A DNA stretch of 46,442 bases, from contig CAUZFB010000016.1 of NCBI GenBank assembly GCA_963579135.1, forward strand, positions 1 through 46,442. Direction: 5' to 3'. The notes under the pieces are model-generated. The model was not told the origin of the DNA and did no database searches. It was given only the letters and a program-made list of their open reading frames with translations. This stretch comes from CALGTL01 sp963579135. Lineage in GTDB: Bacteria > Chloroflexota > Dehalococcoidia > Lucifugimonadales > Australimonadaceae. Position 1 is the stretch's first letter. Each line of letters begins with the position of its first letter. The position numbers and the translations under genes were made by a program. Positions 1 through 8,346 of this stretch are shown in pieces.

Positions 1-117
1 GCTGTGACCTCGGCAACGGCTTCGTTGACTGGCAGAGGCCGTTGACAGCGGGCGGGCCCAGTGCCAGACTCGCCACGACCCACGTCCTCGATTTACCACA
101 AGCCCAGGGAGCGGTGC

Positions 118-1398
118 ATGGAGCGTAGCTCAAGCGCGTCGTCGGATACCGCCGCCCCCGTGCCCATCCGCTCAGGATGGGCTGGAACTTTCCACTCGCT
201 GAGCTACCGCAACTACCGGCTGCTGTGGGTCACCTCGCTCATGGTCTCCGGTGGTGTATGGCTCCAGCAGGTCACCCTCGGCTGGCTCGCGTACCAAATG
301 ACGGAGTCCGCCTTGCAGGTCGGTGGCATCTTAGGCGTCCGCTCCGCCCCTCTGATCCTCGCTCCGATTACCGGAGTACTCGTCGACAGGTTCGATAGAC
401 GCAAGTTGCTCATGGTCGCGCAAGTGTTGGTAACCACACTCGTGTTTGGGTTCTCACTGCTCCTATTCTTGGGTGCCGAGCGAGTTTGGCACCTTTACAC
501 CTTCGCCTTGTGCTTCGGCCTCATCTGGGCGGTTAACAATCCTGTTCGTCAAACTCTCGTCGCCAACTCCGTCCCCCGTGAAGCGTTGATGAACGCCACG
601 GCTCTTAGTGCGGTCGCGTTCAATTCCATGCGCACCATCGGGCCCGGCATCGGTGGTGTTCTCATCGTTCTGGTCGGCCCCGCCCTCAACTTCTTCATCC
701 AGGGACTGCTGTTCCTCAGCGTCGTTCTTCTACTTATCCCCTATCGCGCGGAGTACGGGACCGGCAACGCCACGGCCAACAGACAGACCTCAGCCATCCG
801 AAATCTACTGGAAGGGTTCCAATACGTGCTTGGGCATCGGCCAACGCTACTCGTAGTGATGATGTCCTTCGTCTTCACCATCACCCTGCTCGGCTCGATA
901 TTCAACATGCTTCCGGTCTACGTGGCGGAAGTGCTTGAGAACGACCGAGGAGATGCCCTGGGCCTGCTGATGACCGCACTCGGGGCGGGAGGAGTCGTGG
1001 GGACGATTCTCATGGCCCGGTTTTCCCAATACCGGCGCAAGGGCATTCAGGCGCTGGGATCGTTCATCGGCGCAGCCATTTCAGTGATTGTGCTCGCCCA
1101 GGTAAATACATTCTGGGCGGCTGCGGCAATCTTGGCCCTGTACCAAGTGTTCTCGCAGGGAGTCATGACGACCAACATGACCATGGTTCAGAGCATGACT
1201 CCCGACCACCTGCGCGGCAGAGTGATTGGTCTCTACCAGATGGAGATAGGGCTGATGCCCATCGGCGGAATCATCACCGGCGCCATCGCGACTCAGTGGG
1301 GAATAGCCACTGCGTTTTTCGTTGGGGGAGCCTTCGGACTCCTCGTTTCGATACTAATCGCAGTGTTCTCGCCCAGCGTCCGTCGACTGCACATCTAG
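118..1398 (+). CDS. MFS transporter, drug/siderophore exporter-like (MFS_3 type)
   Basis: This is a twelve-helix major facilitator of 426 aa, probably an exporter of small molecules. The N-terminal half reads like the EntS/MFS_3 group: a short cytoplasmic leader, 'YRNYRLLW' entering the first helix, and the loop 2-3 signature 'GVLVDRFDRRKLL'. The C-terminal half repeats the helix pattern, with 'LRGRVIGLYQM' in the loop before the last helices. I chose the ATG at 118 because AGGGAG lies six bases upstream. A GTG at 61 would add 19 residues but has no ribosome site. It converges on the Asp-box gene, with a palindrome between the two stops. The substrate cannot be inferred from sequence. Confidence 0.85.
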   Translation: MERSSSASSDTAAPVPIRSGWAGTFHSLSYRNYRLLWVTSLMVSGGVWLQQVTLGWLAYQMTESALQVGGILGVRSAPLILAPITGVLVDRFDRRKLLMVAQVLVTTLVFGFSLLLFLGAERVWHLYTFALCFGLIWAVNNPVRQTLVANSVPREALMNATALSAVAFNSMRTIGPGIGGVLIVLVGPALNFFIQGLLFLSVVLLLIPYRAEYGTGNATANRQTSAIRNLLEGFQYVLGHRPTLLVVMMSFVFTITLLGSIFNMLPVYVAEVLENDRGDALGLLMTALGAGGVVGTILMARFSQYRRKGIQALGSFIGAAISVIVLAQVNTFWAAAAILALYQVFSQGVMTTNMTMVQSMTPDHLRGRVIGLYQMEIGLMPIGGIITGAIATQWGIATAFFVGGAFGLLVSILIAVFSPSVRRLHI

Positions 1399-1416
1399 CA
1401 ACAGAACGATGGTTCA

Positions 1417-1436
1417 GCGGTCAGCTAGCTGACCGC
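1417..1436. terminator. Perfect 20-bp palindrome between convergent genes
   Basis: The palindrome GCGGTCAGCTAGCTGACCGC lies 18 bases after the MFS stop and covers the stop codon of the minus-strand Asp-box gene. As RNA it folds into an 8-bp stem with a CTAG loop from either strand. There is no U-tract on either side, so it may be a factor-assisted or weak bidirectional terminator, or an RNA 3'-end protector. Confidence 0.5.
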
Positions 1437-2399
1437 CGTAATCGCGTGGGCCGGAGGCAGCCCATTCGCCACCTCTACCCAGTCATCGCCGAACGTGTCG
1501 CTGGCGTACACGTGGCCGTCTTCAAGCGCCGCGTACAGCGCCTCGGGATTCGATTGATCAACCGCAAGGCCAGCGACAGCGCCAGTTAATTGCTCCGGCA
1601 AGCCACCCATAGTTGGCGTCCATCGCGACCCACCGTCTATTGAGCGGTAGATGACCGCCTCTGCCCCGGATTCCCGCGTTCGCCAGTAGCGCGGCCTGCC
1701 GTTGGTGGCCGCCGTCACCAGCGTGTGCGGGGCCAATGTGTGCGCGACCATAGGCACCAGGTACAGCCCAGCCAGCCCATCGCACGCGGCCTCCCACTGC
1801 CGTCCCGCGTCGAAACTGCGGTAGAAACCACGACCGGTCGCTGCGTAGACCACATCCTCTTCACCGGGTGCAGTCGCGATGCAATGGATATCCAGGTGCA
1901 CGCCCTCACGGTGGTTCTCCCACGTCGACCCACCGTCCCTGCTCACAAGAAGCCCGCCAACCTCCACCGCCGCATAGATAGTCCTATGATCGCTGGGTGA
2001 AAACCTAAGGTCTCGGATATTGGGAAGGTGAGGCGCCACCGGGAACGTCCACGACCCATAGGAGGGTTGCTCTTCAAGCGAATTAAGCGGTGCCCACTCG
2101 CCGCCGGGGGGCTGGTGGTAGACGGCACTCGGCCGCGTGCCCGCGTAAGCCGTGCCGTCAGCAGCGATCTCGATCGACCAGGGGTCGAGATCGAAGGCAG
2201 TTTGTTTCCACGTCGAACCCGAATCCAGGCTCTCGAACACGCCCACTTCGCGTGCCGCAGCAAGGACACGCCCCGGTATCGTAGGGTCTGACGCGAGGGC
2301 GAAGACCGGTGCGCCATCCAATGCCGAGCCCTGCGGCGACCAAGCGCCTCCCTGTTCGGAGAATCGGTAAACCCCGGAAGTCGTTCCTACGATAATCAT
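1425..2399 (-). CDS. Asp-box (BNR/sialidase-like) beta-propeller protein
   Basis: The 324-aa protein is built from repeated Asp-box motifs (S-x-D-x-G-x-x-W). Five copies are visible: SLDSGSTW, SRDGGSTW, SFDAGRQW, SIDGGSRW and the weaker SDTFGDDW. These repeats mark WD40/YVTN-like propellers of the sialidase and Ycf48 superfamily. The hydrolase catalytic residues are not recognisable, so a structural or binding role is more likely than glycosidase activity. There is no signal peptide or membrane segment; the protein starts directly with the first blade (MIIVGTTSGVYRF). The ATG is preceded by AAGGAGG, four bases away. It is transcribed divergently from the SnoaL-like gene. Function is unknown. 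Confidence 0.8.
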   Translation of the reverse strand: MIIVGTTSGVYRFSEQGGAWSPQGSALDGAPVFALASDPTIPGRVLAAAREVGVFESLDSGSTWKQTAFDLDPWSIEIAADGTAYAGTRPSAVYHQPPGGEWAPLNSLEEQPSYGSWTFPVAPHLPNIRDLRFSPSDHRTIYAAVEVGGLLVSRDGGSTWENHREGVHLDIHCIATAPGEEDVVYAATGRGFYRSFDAGRQWEAACDGLAGLYLVPMVAHTLAPHTLVTAATNGRPRYWRTRESGAEAVIYRSIDGGSRWTPTMGGLPEQLTGAVAGLAVDQSNPEALYAALEDGHVYASDTFGDDWVEVANGLPPAHAITAVS

Positions 2400-2461
2400 C
2401 GTGCCTCCTTGCCGGCTAAGGCCGTCCGCGTGCGCGGACTCTAGGCCGCGTGACTCCCGCA

Positions 2462-2481
2462 GTCAAGGCTTAACCCTTGAC
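2462..2481. promoter_or_regulatory. Operator-like inverted repeat overlapping a -35 box
   Basis: GTCAAGG (2462-2468) and CCTTGAC (2475-2481) form an inverted repeat around a TTAA core; 18 of 20 positions are symmetrical. The right arm overlaps the -35 hexamer of the predicted promoter at 2477. That placement suits a repressor of the SnoaL-like gene or a regulator of the divergent pair. The half-site resembles those of MerR/SoxR-type regulators, but no regulator gene is adjacent. Confidence 0.45.
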
Positions 2482-2504
2482 CAAACTTCGCGCAGGCCGA
2501 TAAT
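2477..2504 (+). promoter_or_regulatory. Sigma70-type promoter for the SnoaL-like gene
   Basis: TTGACC (2477-2482), a 16-bp spacer and GATAAT (2499-2504) match the housekeeping consensus at 5/6 in each box. Transcription would start near 2511, just before the ribosome site AAGGAG at 2522-2527 and the ATG at 2534, giving a short leader. Confidence 0.6.
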
Positions 2505-2533
2505 CGCACTGCGCAACCGATAAGGAGCCGTGC

Positions 2534-2953
2534 ATGTCAGACATTTCAGAGCAGAATAAAGCCATCATCCGTCGTCTTTACAACGAGGCGCACACGGGCG
2601 GCAATCTCGATATCATCGACGAAGTGTATGCCGATGACGTGGAGGTTCACGTACCTGGCCTGCCTGAGGATCCCTATGGACCTGAGAGTATCAAGGGACT
2701 CATCGGCAAGATCCGCGATGCCTTTCCGGGTGCGATGGTCACCATCGAAGACATGATCGCCGAGCACGACAAGGTGGTAGCGAGCGTGATGTGGCGCGGC
2801 CCGGTCCTCGGACGAGGCCAGGGCGCATCACCACTCAGCCCGCTTGTCGCATGGCCACGATTGGATGTCTATCGTTTGTTCAACGGACGTATCGTCGAGC
2901 AGTGGGCGGACCGTGACGACCTGGCCGCGCTCCACCAACTCGGCATCACCTAA
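2534..2953 (+). CDS. SnoaL-like (NTF2-fold) protein, ester cyclase type
   Basis: The 139-aa protein has the layout of the SnoaL/NTF2-like family: an N-terminal helix (NKAIIRRLYNEAHTGGNLDIIDEVYADDVEVHVPG), a central strand pair, and the C-terminal 'YRLFNGRIVEQWADRDDLAALHQLG' typical of SnoaL-type cyclases and epoxide-hydrolase-like proteins. Small cone-shaped enzymes of this kind act on varied small molecules, so the substrate is open. The ATG has AAGGAG seven bases upstream. Its last eight bases overlap the 3' end of the convergent aldo/keto reductase gene, so the two transcripts collide. Confidence 0.8.
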   Translation: MSDISEQNKAIIRRLYNEAHTGGNLDIIDEVYADDVEVHVPGLPEDPYGPESIKGLIGKIRDAFPGAMVTIEDMIAEHDKVVASVMWRGPVLGRGQGASPLSPLVAWPRLDVYRLFNGRIVEQWADRDDLAALHQLGIT

Positions 2954-3956
2954 GCCGGGTGTGAGCGCTTAGCGACTCTCGAGCCGTGGCCAACGCCCCC
3001 GCAACCGTTGGGGGTGGCTCCAAGATCGAGTCCAGGTCCGCCATTTCTGCAGCGCTCAAGCGCAGACCGACGGATGCCGAGTTTAGCGTCACCTGCTCGG
3101 GCCGTGACGCACCCGCAATCACCGAGCTCACCACGGGATGCGCCAGCAGCCAAGCGAATGCCACATCTGTCATAACATGCCCTGTTCGCTCGCAGAACGC
3201 CGCTATGCCGTCGAGGACGTCGAAATATCTGTCCGTCAACCAGCGCTCGCCCTGATTAGGCGCGATCGCCAGCCGGGTTCCTTCCGGCGCGCCCGCGCCA
3301 CGTTGGTACTTACCCGTCAGGAACCCACCAGCCAATGGGTAGAACGGCGTTATGCCCACACCGTACTGCTCGCAGAACGGGATGAGTTCAGACTCCACCG
3401 TCCGCTTGAGCATGTTGTACTCGGGCTCCACGCACACGAAACGCTCCAGGTATTCGCTCTTCGAAACCCACGCGGCCTCGGTCATCTCCCATGCCGCGAA
3501 ATTCGACGTGCCCAGGTAGCGGACCTTGCCCTGCCGGACGAAATCATCGAGGACACGAAGTGTCTCTTCTATGGGCGTCCGTGGGTCGGGACGATGCACC
3601 ATCAGAACGTCCACGTAGTCAGTGGCCAGCGCACGCAGGCAGGCCTCCAGCTGCTGAGTGAGGTGCGTACGGCCGCCGCCAGCGGTGTTAGGGCCTTGCC
3701 CCATACTGGAGCCTACCTTTGTCATGATGAGCATTCGATCGCGCCGGCCTTTCAGCGCGTCGCCGATGAATCCCTCAGACACGTGGGGGCCACCGTAATC
3801 GTTGGCGGTATCCAAAAAGTTCACGCCGACATCCATCGCCGCATGCACTATCTGCGTAGCGATCTTCGCGTCGGGTAAGCGCCTGCCAAAATTGTTGGTC
3901 CCCAATCCGAGCACTGACACGTCGAGCCCAGAACGCCCAAGACGTCGATATTCCAT
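2946..3956 (-). CDS. Aldo/keto reductase
   Basis: This is a 336-aa TIM-barrel NADPH-dependent oxidoreductase of the Kv-beta/YghZ-type AKR group. The catalytic tetrad is visible: Asp49 and Tyr54 (FLDTANDYG), Lys80 (IMTKVG) and His121 (MVHRPDP). The C-terminal cofactor segment 'VIAGASRPEQVTLN' binds the NADPH phosphate and adenine in this family. The ATG is preceded by GGGGAG. Length is normal. It reduces a carbonyl to an alcohol; the substrate is not evident. It lies 58 bases upstream of the end of the glycan operon but is probably transcribed separately. Confidence 0.88.
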   Translation of the reverse strand: MEYRRLGRSGLDVSVLGLGTNNFGRRLPDAKIATQIVHAAMDVGVNFLDTANDYGGPHVSEGFIGDALKGRRDRMLIMTKVGSSMGQGPNTAGGGRTHLTQQLEACLRALATDYVDVLMVHRPDPRTPIEETLRVLDDFVRQGKVRYLGTSNFAAWEMTEAAWVSKSEYLERFVCVEPEYNMLKRTVESELIPFCEQYGVGITPFYPLAGGFLTGKYQRGAGAPEGTRLAIAPNQGERWLTDRYFDVLDGIAAFCERTGHVMTDVAFAWLLAHPVVSSVIAGASRPEQVTLNSASVGLRLSAAEMADLDSILEPPPTVAGALATARESLSAHTRLR

Positions 3957-4014
3957 CCAGATACTCCCCTATTCGCTAATCGCACCAATCGCTGATCCGA
4001 TCAGCAACTCGTAA

Positions 4015-4920
4015 CTACGGCTTCTTCGAGCCAGGAATCTTGTCTTTGCGGATCAGATTGCGCGCCATGGCCATGGTGAAATGCCCCCAGATCCCTACGT
4101 AGATCGGCCATACGAAAACCCGCGGATATCGCCCGCCCAGGTTCTTGCGAAAGTAAAGCACCATCGACCGATGGAACTCGTACGTGAGCCTGTAGGGCTT
4201 GTTCTTGGAGCCACCTTGCCCGCCGTAGTGCATGATCTGCGCACCGGGGTAGTAATAGTTTGTCCACCCGTGCCTGCGGACCTGGTAGCAGTAGTCCAAG
4301 TCCTCGCCCCCGTACAGGAAAGACTCGTCGATCGCTCCCACCTGATTCATCGCCTCGCGCCGCAACACCATGGCCGCACCTGAACAGGCATCCACTTCCA
4401 TGGTCTCATCCTCATCGCGGTCATTGAGCAGGTAGCCCGAGAACGATCGATTCTTTGGGAACAGTTTCCAGATGCCACTGAAGTACGCAAGCACATTCCA
4501 GGGAGTGGGGTCTCCCCGCCGGCATTGCTTCTGCAACGTACCATCGCGATTGAGCACCTTAGGCCCGAAGATTCCGGCCTCCGGGTGCGCATCGCCGAAC
4601 GCCACTAGGGCGTCGAACGCTCCGGGTTTCACCACGGTGTCGTTGTTGAGCCACATGAGGTAACGACCTGATGCAGCGCGGAGCGCTTGGTTTGTCGCCT
4701 TCTGGAAGCCAACGTTGTCATCGTTCTGGATGTACGTGACCTGCGGGTACTTCTCCCTCACCAACTCGGCTGTTCCGTCGTTGGAGTCATTATCAACCAG
4801 AATGGTCTCGAAGAGCACCTCGTGCTGTTGCCCGAAGATCGACTCCAAGCACTCCTCGAGCACCTCCTTGGCCTTGTAGGTCACCATGCACAGTGACAAA
4901 TCGACCGGAGTATCAGCCAT
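4015..4920 (-). CDS. Glycosyltransferase family 2 (rhamnosyltransferase-like)
   Basis: This 301-aa GT-A fold glycosyltransferase begins 'LSLCMVTYKAKEVLEECLESIF'. It carries the nucleotide-sugar signature 'VDNDSNDGTAELV', the metal-binding 'WLNNDT' and the acceptor-side 'GGEDLDYCYQVRRHGW'. The hydrophobic C-terminal stretch (VFVWPIYVGIWGHFTMAMARNLI) probably attaches it to the membrane. The group includes WbbL-like rhamnosyltransferases, which fits the adjacent RmlD. I chose the ATG at 4920, with GAGG upstream and an 8-base overlap with rfbD; a start at 5055 would lie inside rfbD and adds a low-complexity Arg-rich leader. It is the last gene of the glycan operon. Confidence 0.85.
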   Translation of the reverse strand: MADTPVDLSLCMVTYKAKEVLEECLESIFGQQHEVLFETILVDNDSNDGTAELVREKYPQVTYIQNDDNVGFQKATNQALRAASGRYLMWLNNDTVVKPGAFDALVAFGDAHPEAGIFGPKVLNRDGTLQKQCRRGDPTPWNVLAYFSGIWKLFPKNRSFSGYLLNDRDEDETMEVDACSGAAMVLRREAMNQVGAIDESFLYGGEDLDYCYQVRRHGWTNYYYPGAQIMHYGGQGGSKNKPYRLTYEFHRSMVLYFRKNLGGRYPRVFVWPIYVGIWGHFTMAMARNLIRKDKIPGSKKP

Positions 4921-5770
4921 GCAATCCTCGCTCAGTAAGATAAGCCTCGAGCCCCTCGCGCCAGGGCCGCAGCCGCGGTACCTTAGCCCGTTCCAGCGCG
5001 CCGTTACCGAGGACCGAGTACAGGGGGCGCTTCGCCTTTGCGCCGAACTCGGCACTAGTGGCTTTGTCTAAATTTGGCGTTAGGTTAGCAATCCTGAAGA
5101 CCGCCGTCGCCAGCTCGAACCATGAACATGAGTCTGCGTTGGTGATGTGGTAAGTCCCGTACTTTCGAGTCTCGATAAGCTGTCCCATCGCGACAGCAAG
5201 GTCATAGGTATAGGTAGGGCTCATGTACTGATCGGCGACCACTTTGATGCCTCGCTCCTGCCCTGCAAGGCGGAGCATCGTCTCCACGAAATTGCTTCGC
5301 CCCTCCCGCGAGCCAGCAATGCCAAACAACCCCGTCGTCCGAGCGACGTACGACCGCGGCGCCAGCGCCCTCACGAAATTCTCGCCAGCCAACTTCGACG
5401 TGCCGTACACGTTCAGCGGGCCAGGGAGGTCGGTCTCAACGTACGGCTCGCGCTTATCACCGCCGAACACGTAGTCGGTGCTCACGTGAAACAGATCAAC
5501 GTCGTTTGCTGCGCACGCCAGCGCGAGATTGCGCGCACCAATCGTGTTCGTGGCAAAAGCTGGTGCGGGGTCGTCCTCGGCAAGATCCACCTGATGGTAG
5601 GCTGCAGTGTTGATCACCAGCTCAGGTTTGTGCCTGAGCATGGCCGCGTCCACACTGGAGCGGTCGCTGATCTCCACGTCCGCATGGGTCAGTGGGGCGA
5701 GTTCCCCATCGAGCGTCCGCACTAGGTCGGTGCCTAGCTGACCGTCGGCGCCAATGATCATGATCCGCAT
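4913..5770 (-). CDS. rfbD: dTDP-4-dehydrorhamnose reductase (RmlD/RfbD)
   Basis: The 285-aa short-chain dehydrogenase has 'MIIGADGQLGTDLVRTL' (Rossmann nucleotide site), 'NTAAYHQVDLAEDDP', 'VSTDYVFGG' and the active-site 'YGTSKLAGE' (Tyr-x-x-x-Lys). These are hallmarks of RmlD, which reduces dTDP-4-keto-L-rhamnose with NADPH in the final step to dTDP-L-rhamnose. RmlA and RmlB are absent from the window, so the early steps must be encoded elsewhere. It sits between the radical SAM gene (8 bases upstream) and the GT2 gene (8-base overlap), consistent with one operon. Confidence 0.9.
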   Translation of the reverse strand: MRIMIIGADGQLGTDLVRTLDGELAPLTHADVEISDRSSVDAAMLRHKPELVINTAAYHQVDLAEDDPAPAFATNTIGARNLALACAANDVDLFHVSTDYVFGGDKREPYVETDLPGPLNVYGTSKLAGENFVRALAPRSYVARTTGLFGIAGSREGRSNFVETMLRLAGQERGIKVVADQYMSPTYTYDLAVAMGQLIETRKYGTYHITNADSCSWFELATAVFRIANLTPNLDKATSAEFGAKAKRPLYSVLGNGALERAKVPRLRPWREGLEAYLTERGLHG

Positions 5771-5778
5771 GAGAATGC

Positions 5779-7266
5779 CTAACTAACAGCCATGTCGCTC
5801 TTGTACGCGACATAGTCCCCGCTGTTTATCTCTCGCCACGCACGATCACGGAGCTCCTCTAGCTCCTGCGGAGGAACCTCCGTGTTGATCATGTTGGCTT
5901 TCGTCCAGTTCATTCGATCCGGGTTCCAGTCGGCAGGCAGGTAACCTTCAGCAATCGCCGACTCGAACAATGGAGTGCCCGGCAGAGGCATGACCAGGAA
6001 GAAGTTAGACGAGTCCAGGCCCGCAGCCATGTGCTCCTTAGCCATCTCGATAGTGCGCTCTATCTCCTGGCGGCTCTCGTCCGGGTAGCCGAGCATGTAG
6101 TTGCCGGCGATCGTCAGGCCGTAATCCTTGCACATCCTGATGAGCGCCTGGATGTTGTACCTCGTATCCCACTTGTTCGTGGCGTACTTGCGGAGCACTC
6201 GTTGCGTTCCCGACTCGAACGGCAGAACGATCTCACGGAATCCCGCCCCCACCAATGCCTCAAGCACCTCTGCGTCGGGTTCGTTCTTGTTCATCAAGTG
6301 CACGACATTCACGCCGTTGACGTCGATGATGTCGAGCCCTTCGCCCTTTATCAACCTCAGCAGATCAATTGCGCGACGCTTCATGCCAAGCAGGGTGTCA
6401 TCTTCGACGAAGACCTGCTTCACGCCGATCTCCTTGAGCGCGGCGACCTCAGCCATGACGCGGTCCTGAGATTTCACCCGGAAACGACCAATCTCGCCGG
6501 AGAGCGATCCCACGGTTTCGCCCGCGATGTGGCAGTAGCGGCATTGGAACACGCATCCTAGCGACGTCATCATCGAGCCGTAACGGAGCTCTTCACCAGG
6601 CGTGAAATGCCCACCATGAGGGCGAGCGATAGCCCAATACCGCTCGTTGGGCAGCAGGTGCCAAGCCGGCATGGGTAATGTGTCGAGATCCCAAACAATC
6701 TGAGTGGGGTCCATCTTGTTAATGACCGTCTCACCACTCCTACGGAACGCCACCGCTGAGAGCTTACTGAAGTCACGACCGCCACGCCCCATCTCCGCGG
6801 CGATCTCCTGAAGGGTATGTTCGGCTTCAGACAAACAGACCACATCCACGCCAGCGTCCAAAAACCGTTCGAGGCGACTGCGGGCGTTGACTCCACCAGT
6901 GATGATCAGCTTTTCCGGGTAGGCATGCTTGATGAGCCGTGCCATCTCCAGGACCATAGTCTCTTGGTCGGTGAAGATTGACGTGATACCAACGATGTGG
7001 GAGTCGGCCACGGCTGACAGCACGCGTTCGTCGGTCACGCCGGTTCGGAGCAATCCGCTTGCAAGTGGCGTTTGCTCGTAGAAGGTCTTCTGGAGGTCGT
7101 CCGCGTCATTACCAACGGCCGCGTCGAATACCACAACCTCAACGTCATGCGCGAGCAGCGCTCCACCAAGGTTCGGGTACGCCAGTGAGCCGTTGGGCTT
7201 GCACATCGTGCCAGGCCACGACTGAGCGGGCGGATACAACAACGTGACCTTGATGTAGACGCTCAT
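5779..7266 (-). CDS. B12-binding domain radical SAM protein
   Basis: The 495-aa protein has an N-terminal cobalamin-binding-like Rossmann domain (about 1-165, with 'IVGITSIFTD' and 'LIITGGVNA') followed by a radical SAM barrel. The 4Fe-4S ligands are Cys238, Cys242 and Cys245 in 'CVFQCRYCH'. A C-terminal segment contains 'FFLVMPLPGTPLFE', typical of B12-radical SAM enzymes. Such proteins methylate unactivated carbons or carry out rearrangements. HpnP and HpnJ belong to the same superfamily, but the setting inside a dTDP-sugar/glycosyltransferase operon suggests modification of a sugar or glycolipid. The product is unknown. The ATG at 7266 is 12 bases after the SDR stop. Confidence 0.85.
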   Translation of the reverse strand: MSVYIKVTLLYPPAQSWPGTMCKPNGSLAYPNLGGALLAHDVEVVVFDAAVGNDADDLQKTFYEQTPLASGLLRTGVTDERVLSAVADSHIVGITSIFTDQETMVLEMARLIKHAYPEKLIITGGVNARSRLERFLDAGVDVVCLSEAEHTLQEIAAEMGRGGRDFSKLSAVAFRRSGETVINKMDPTQIVWDLDTLPMPAWHLLPNERYWAIARPHGGHFTPGEELRYGSMMTSLGCVFQCRYCHIAGETVGSLSGEIGRFRVKSQDRVMAEVAALKEIGVKQVFVEDDTLLGMKRRAIDLLRLIKGEGLDIIDVNGVNVVHLMNKNEPDAEVLEALVGAGFREIVLPFESGTQRVLRKYATNKWDTRYNIQALIRMCKDYGLTIAGNYMLGYPDESRQEIERTIEMAKEHMAAGLDSSNFFLVMPLPGTPLFESAIAEGYLPADWNPDRMNWTKANMINTEVPPQELEELRDRAWREINSGDYVAYKSDMAVS

Positions 7267-7278
7267 GATGAGGACGGT

Positions 7279-8343
7279 CTAAGACGCAGGTGCGGTGGTT
7301 GGATCGTCGAACATTGAGCCTGCGACCCTGATCACGTCGGTGGCCTCCTCAAGCAGCGTCATCCAGCGGATGTTGTAGTAGCGGGGGTTGCTGAAATCGG
7401 TGTACTGGTGACGCCGGATACGGGTAACCATGTCCGTAACCGAGTCCTCGATCCCAACGGACGGTTCGAAGCCGAGCACGCGGGTCAACTTCTCCCCAGA
7501 GACGCGATAGTTACGGATACCAGACATACCGTAGGTCGGGCGCAAATCCACGTCCACGTTGAATGGGCGTAATGCTTCCCTCACCCGAAGGCCAACCTCA
7601 GAGATCCGGAAGTTCTGGTGCACCACATTAAAAATCTCGCCGCGTACTTTCTCTTCGGGTGCCTCCAAGCACGTAATGTAAGCACGCGCGGCGTCCCTGA
7701 TCTCCAGCAACGGCCGCCACATCTCGCCGCCCAGATGTAGGTTCAACACACCCGAGTCAAACGCATCTTTCATGAACGTATTCACCACCAAATCATATCG
7801 TTGGCGTGGCGAAAAACCGTATATCGTTCCTTTACGCAGCATCACCGGACAGAAGTCATCGTCAACGAGGTCGATCAGATAGCGCTCAGCGTCGTACTTA
7901 GACCTAGCGTACGTCGCCGTCGACGTGATCGCCGACTCTTCCGTTTGCAATAGATTCGCGTCGTCTTCCAGCACACCCTTGTCGTAGACCGAGCAGGAAG
8001 ACGCGAACAGGTACCGCCGGATTCCCTTCGCCTTGCAGGCAATCGCCATATCACGGGTCGCTTCGGTATTTATCTTGTAAGTAGCTTCAGGGTTGTACTC
8101 GGCGGTCGGATCGCTGGACAGCCCACCCAGGTTGATGACCGCGTCCACTCCCTCAAGCACCTCGGGGGCCACGGAGCGCATATCCCCGACCACGATCTCG
8201 GCCCGGTCTTCAATGCTCCATAGGCTGGAACGGCCGAAGTACAACCGATCCAAGACTCGAACGTCGTAGCCCAACTCTAGCAGCTGCTCGCAAAGGACGA
8301 TGCCGACGTAGCCGGCGCCTCCTACGACAAGTACCCGTGACAT
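7279..8343 (-). CDS. NAD-dependent epimerase/dehydratase (extended SDR)
   Basis: The 354-aa extended short-chain dehydrogenase opens with the nucleotide site 'VLVVGGAGYVG' and has 'FASSCSVYD' plus 'YARSKYDAE' (catalytic Tyr-x-x-x-Lys). The family acts on nucleotide sugars as 4-epimerases or 4,6-dehydratases. The C-terminal region is longer than in GalE and is followed by a tail after 'DFSNPRYYNIRWM'. Placement between the RmlC-like gene (3-base gap) and the radical SAM gene points to synthesis of an activated sugar for the glycan made here. The exact reaction cannot be decided from sequence. Confidence 0.85.
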   Translation of the reverse strand: MSRVLVVGGAGYVGIVLCEQLLELGYDVRVLDRLYFGRSSLWSIEDRAEIVVGDMRSVAPEVLEGVDAVINLGGLSSDPTAEYNPEATYKINTEATRDMAIACKAKGIRRYLFASSCSVYDKGVLEDDANLLQTEESAITSTATYARSKYDAERYLIDLVDDDFCPVMLRKGTIYGFSPRQRYDLVVNTFMKDAFDSGVLNLHLGGEMWRPLLEIRDAARAYITCLEAPEEKVRGEIFNVVHQNFRISEVGLRVREALRPFNVDVDLRPTYGMSGIRNYRVSGEKLTRVLGFEPSVGIEDSVTDMVTRIRRHQYTDFSNPRYYNIRWMTLLEEATDVIRVAGSMFDDPTTAPAS

Positions 8344-8346
8344 ATG

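Noticed and set aside
3138..3878. 246-codon plus-strand frame opposite the aldo/keto reductase
   Set aside because: Antisense shadow of a conserved enzyme whose catalytic residues are all visible on the other strand.
4921..5055. Longer start for the GT2 protein inside rfbD
   Set aside because: The extra 45 residues are Arg/Gly-rich shadow sequence of rfbD; the ATG at 4920 has a ribosome site and begins the family fold.
5779..7266. Assignment of the B12-radical SAM protein as HpnP (2-methylhopanoid synthase)
   Set aside because: The N-terminal sequence does not resemble HpnP as I know it and the neighbours are sugar genes, so only the superfamily is claimed.
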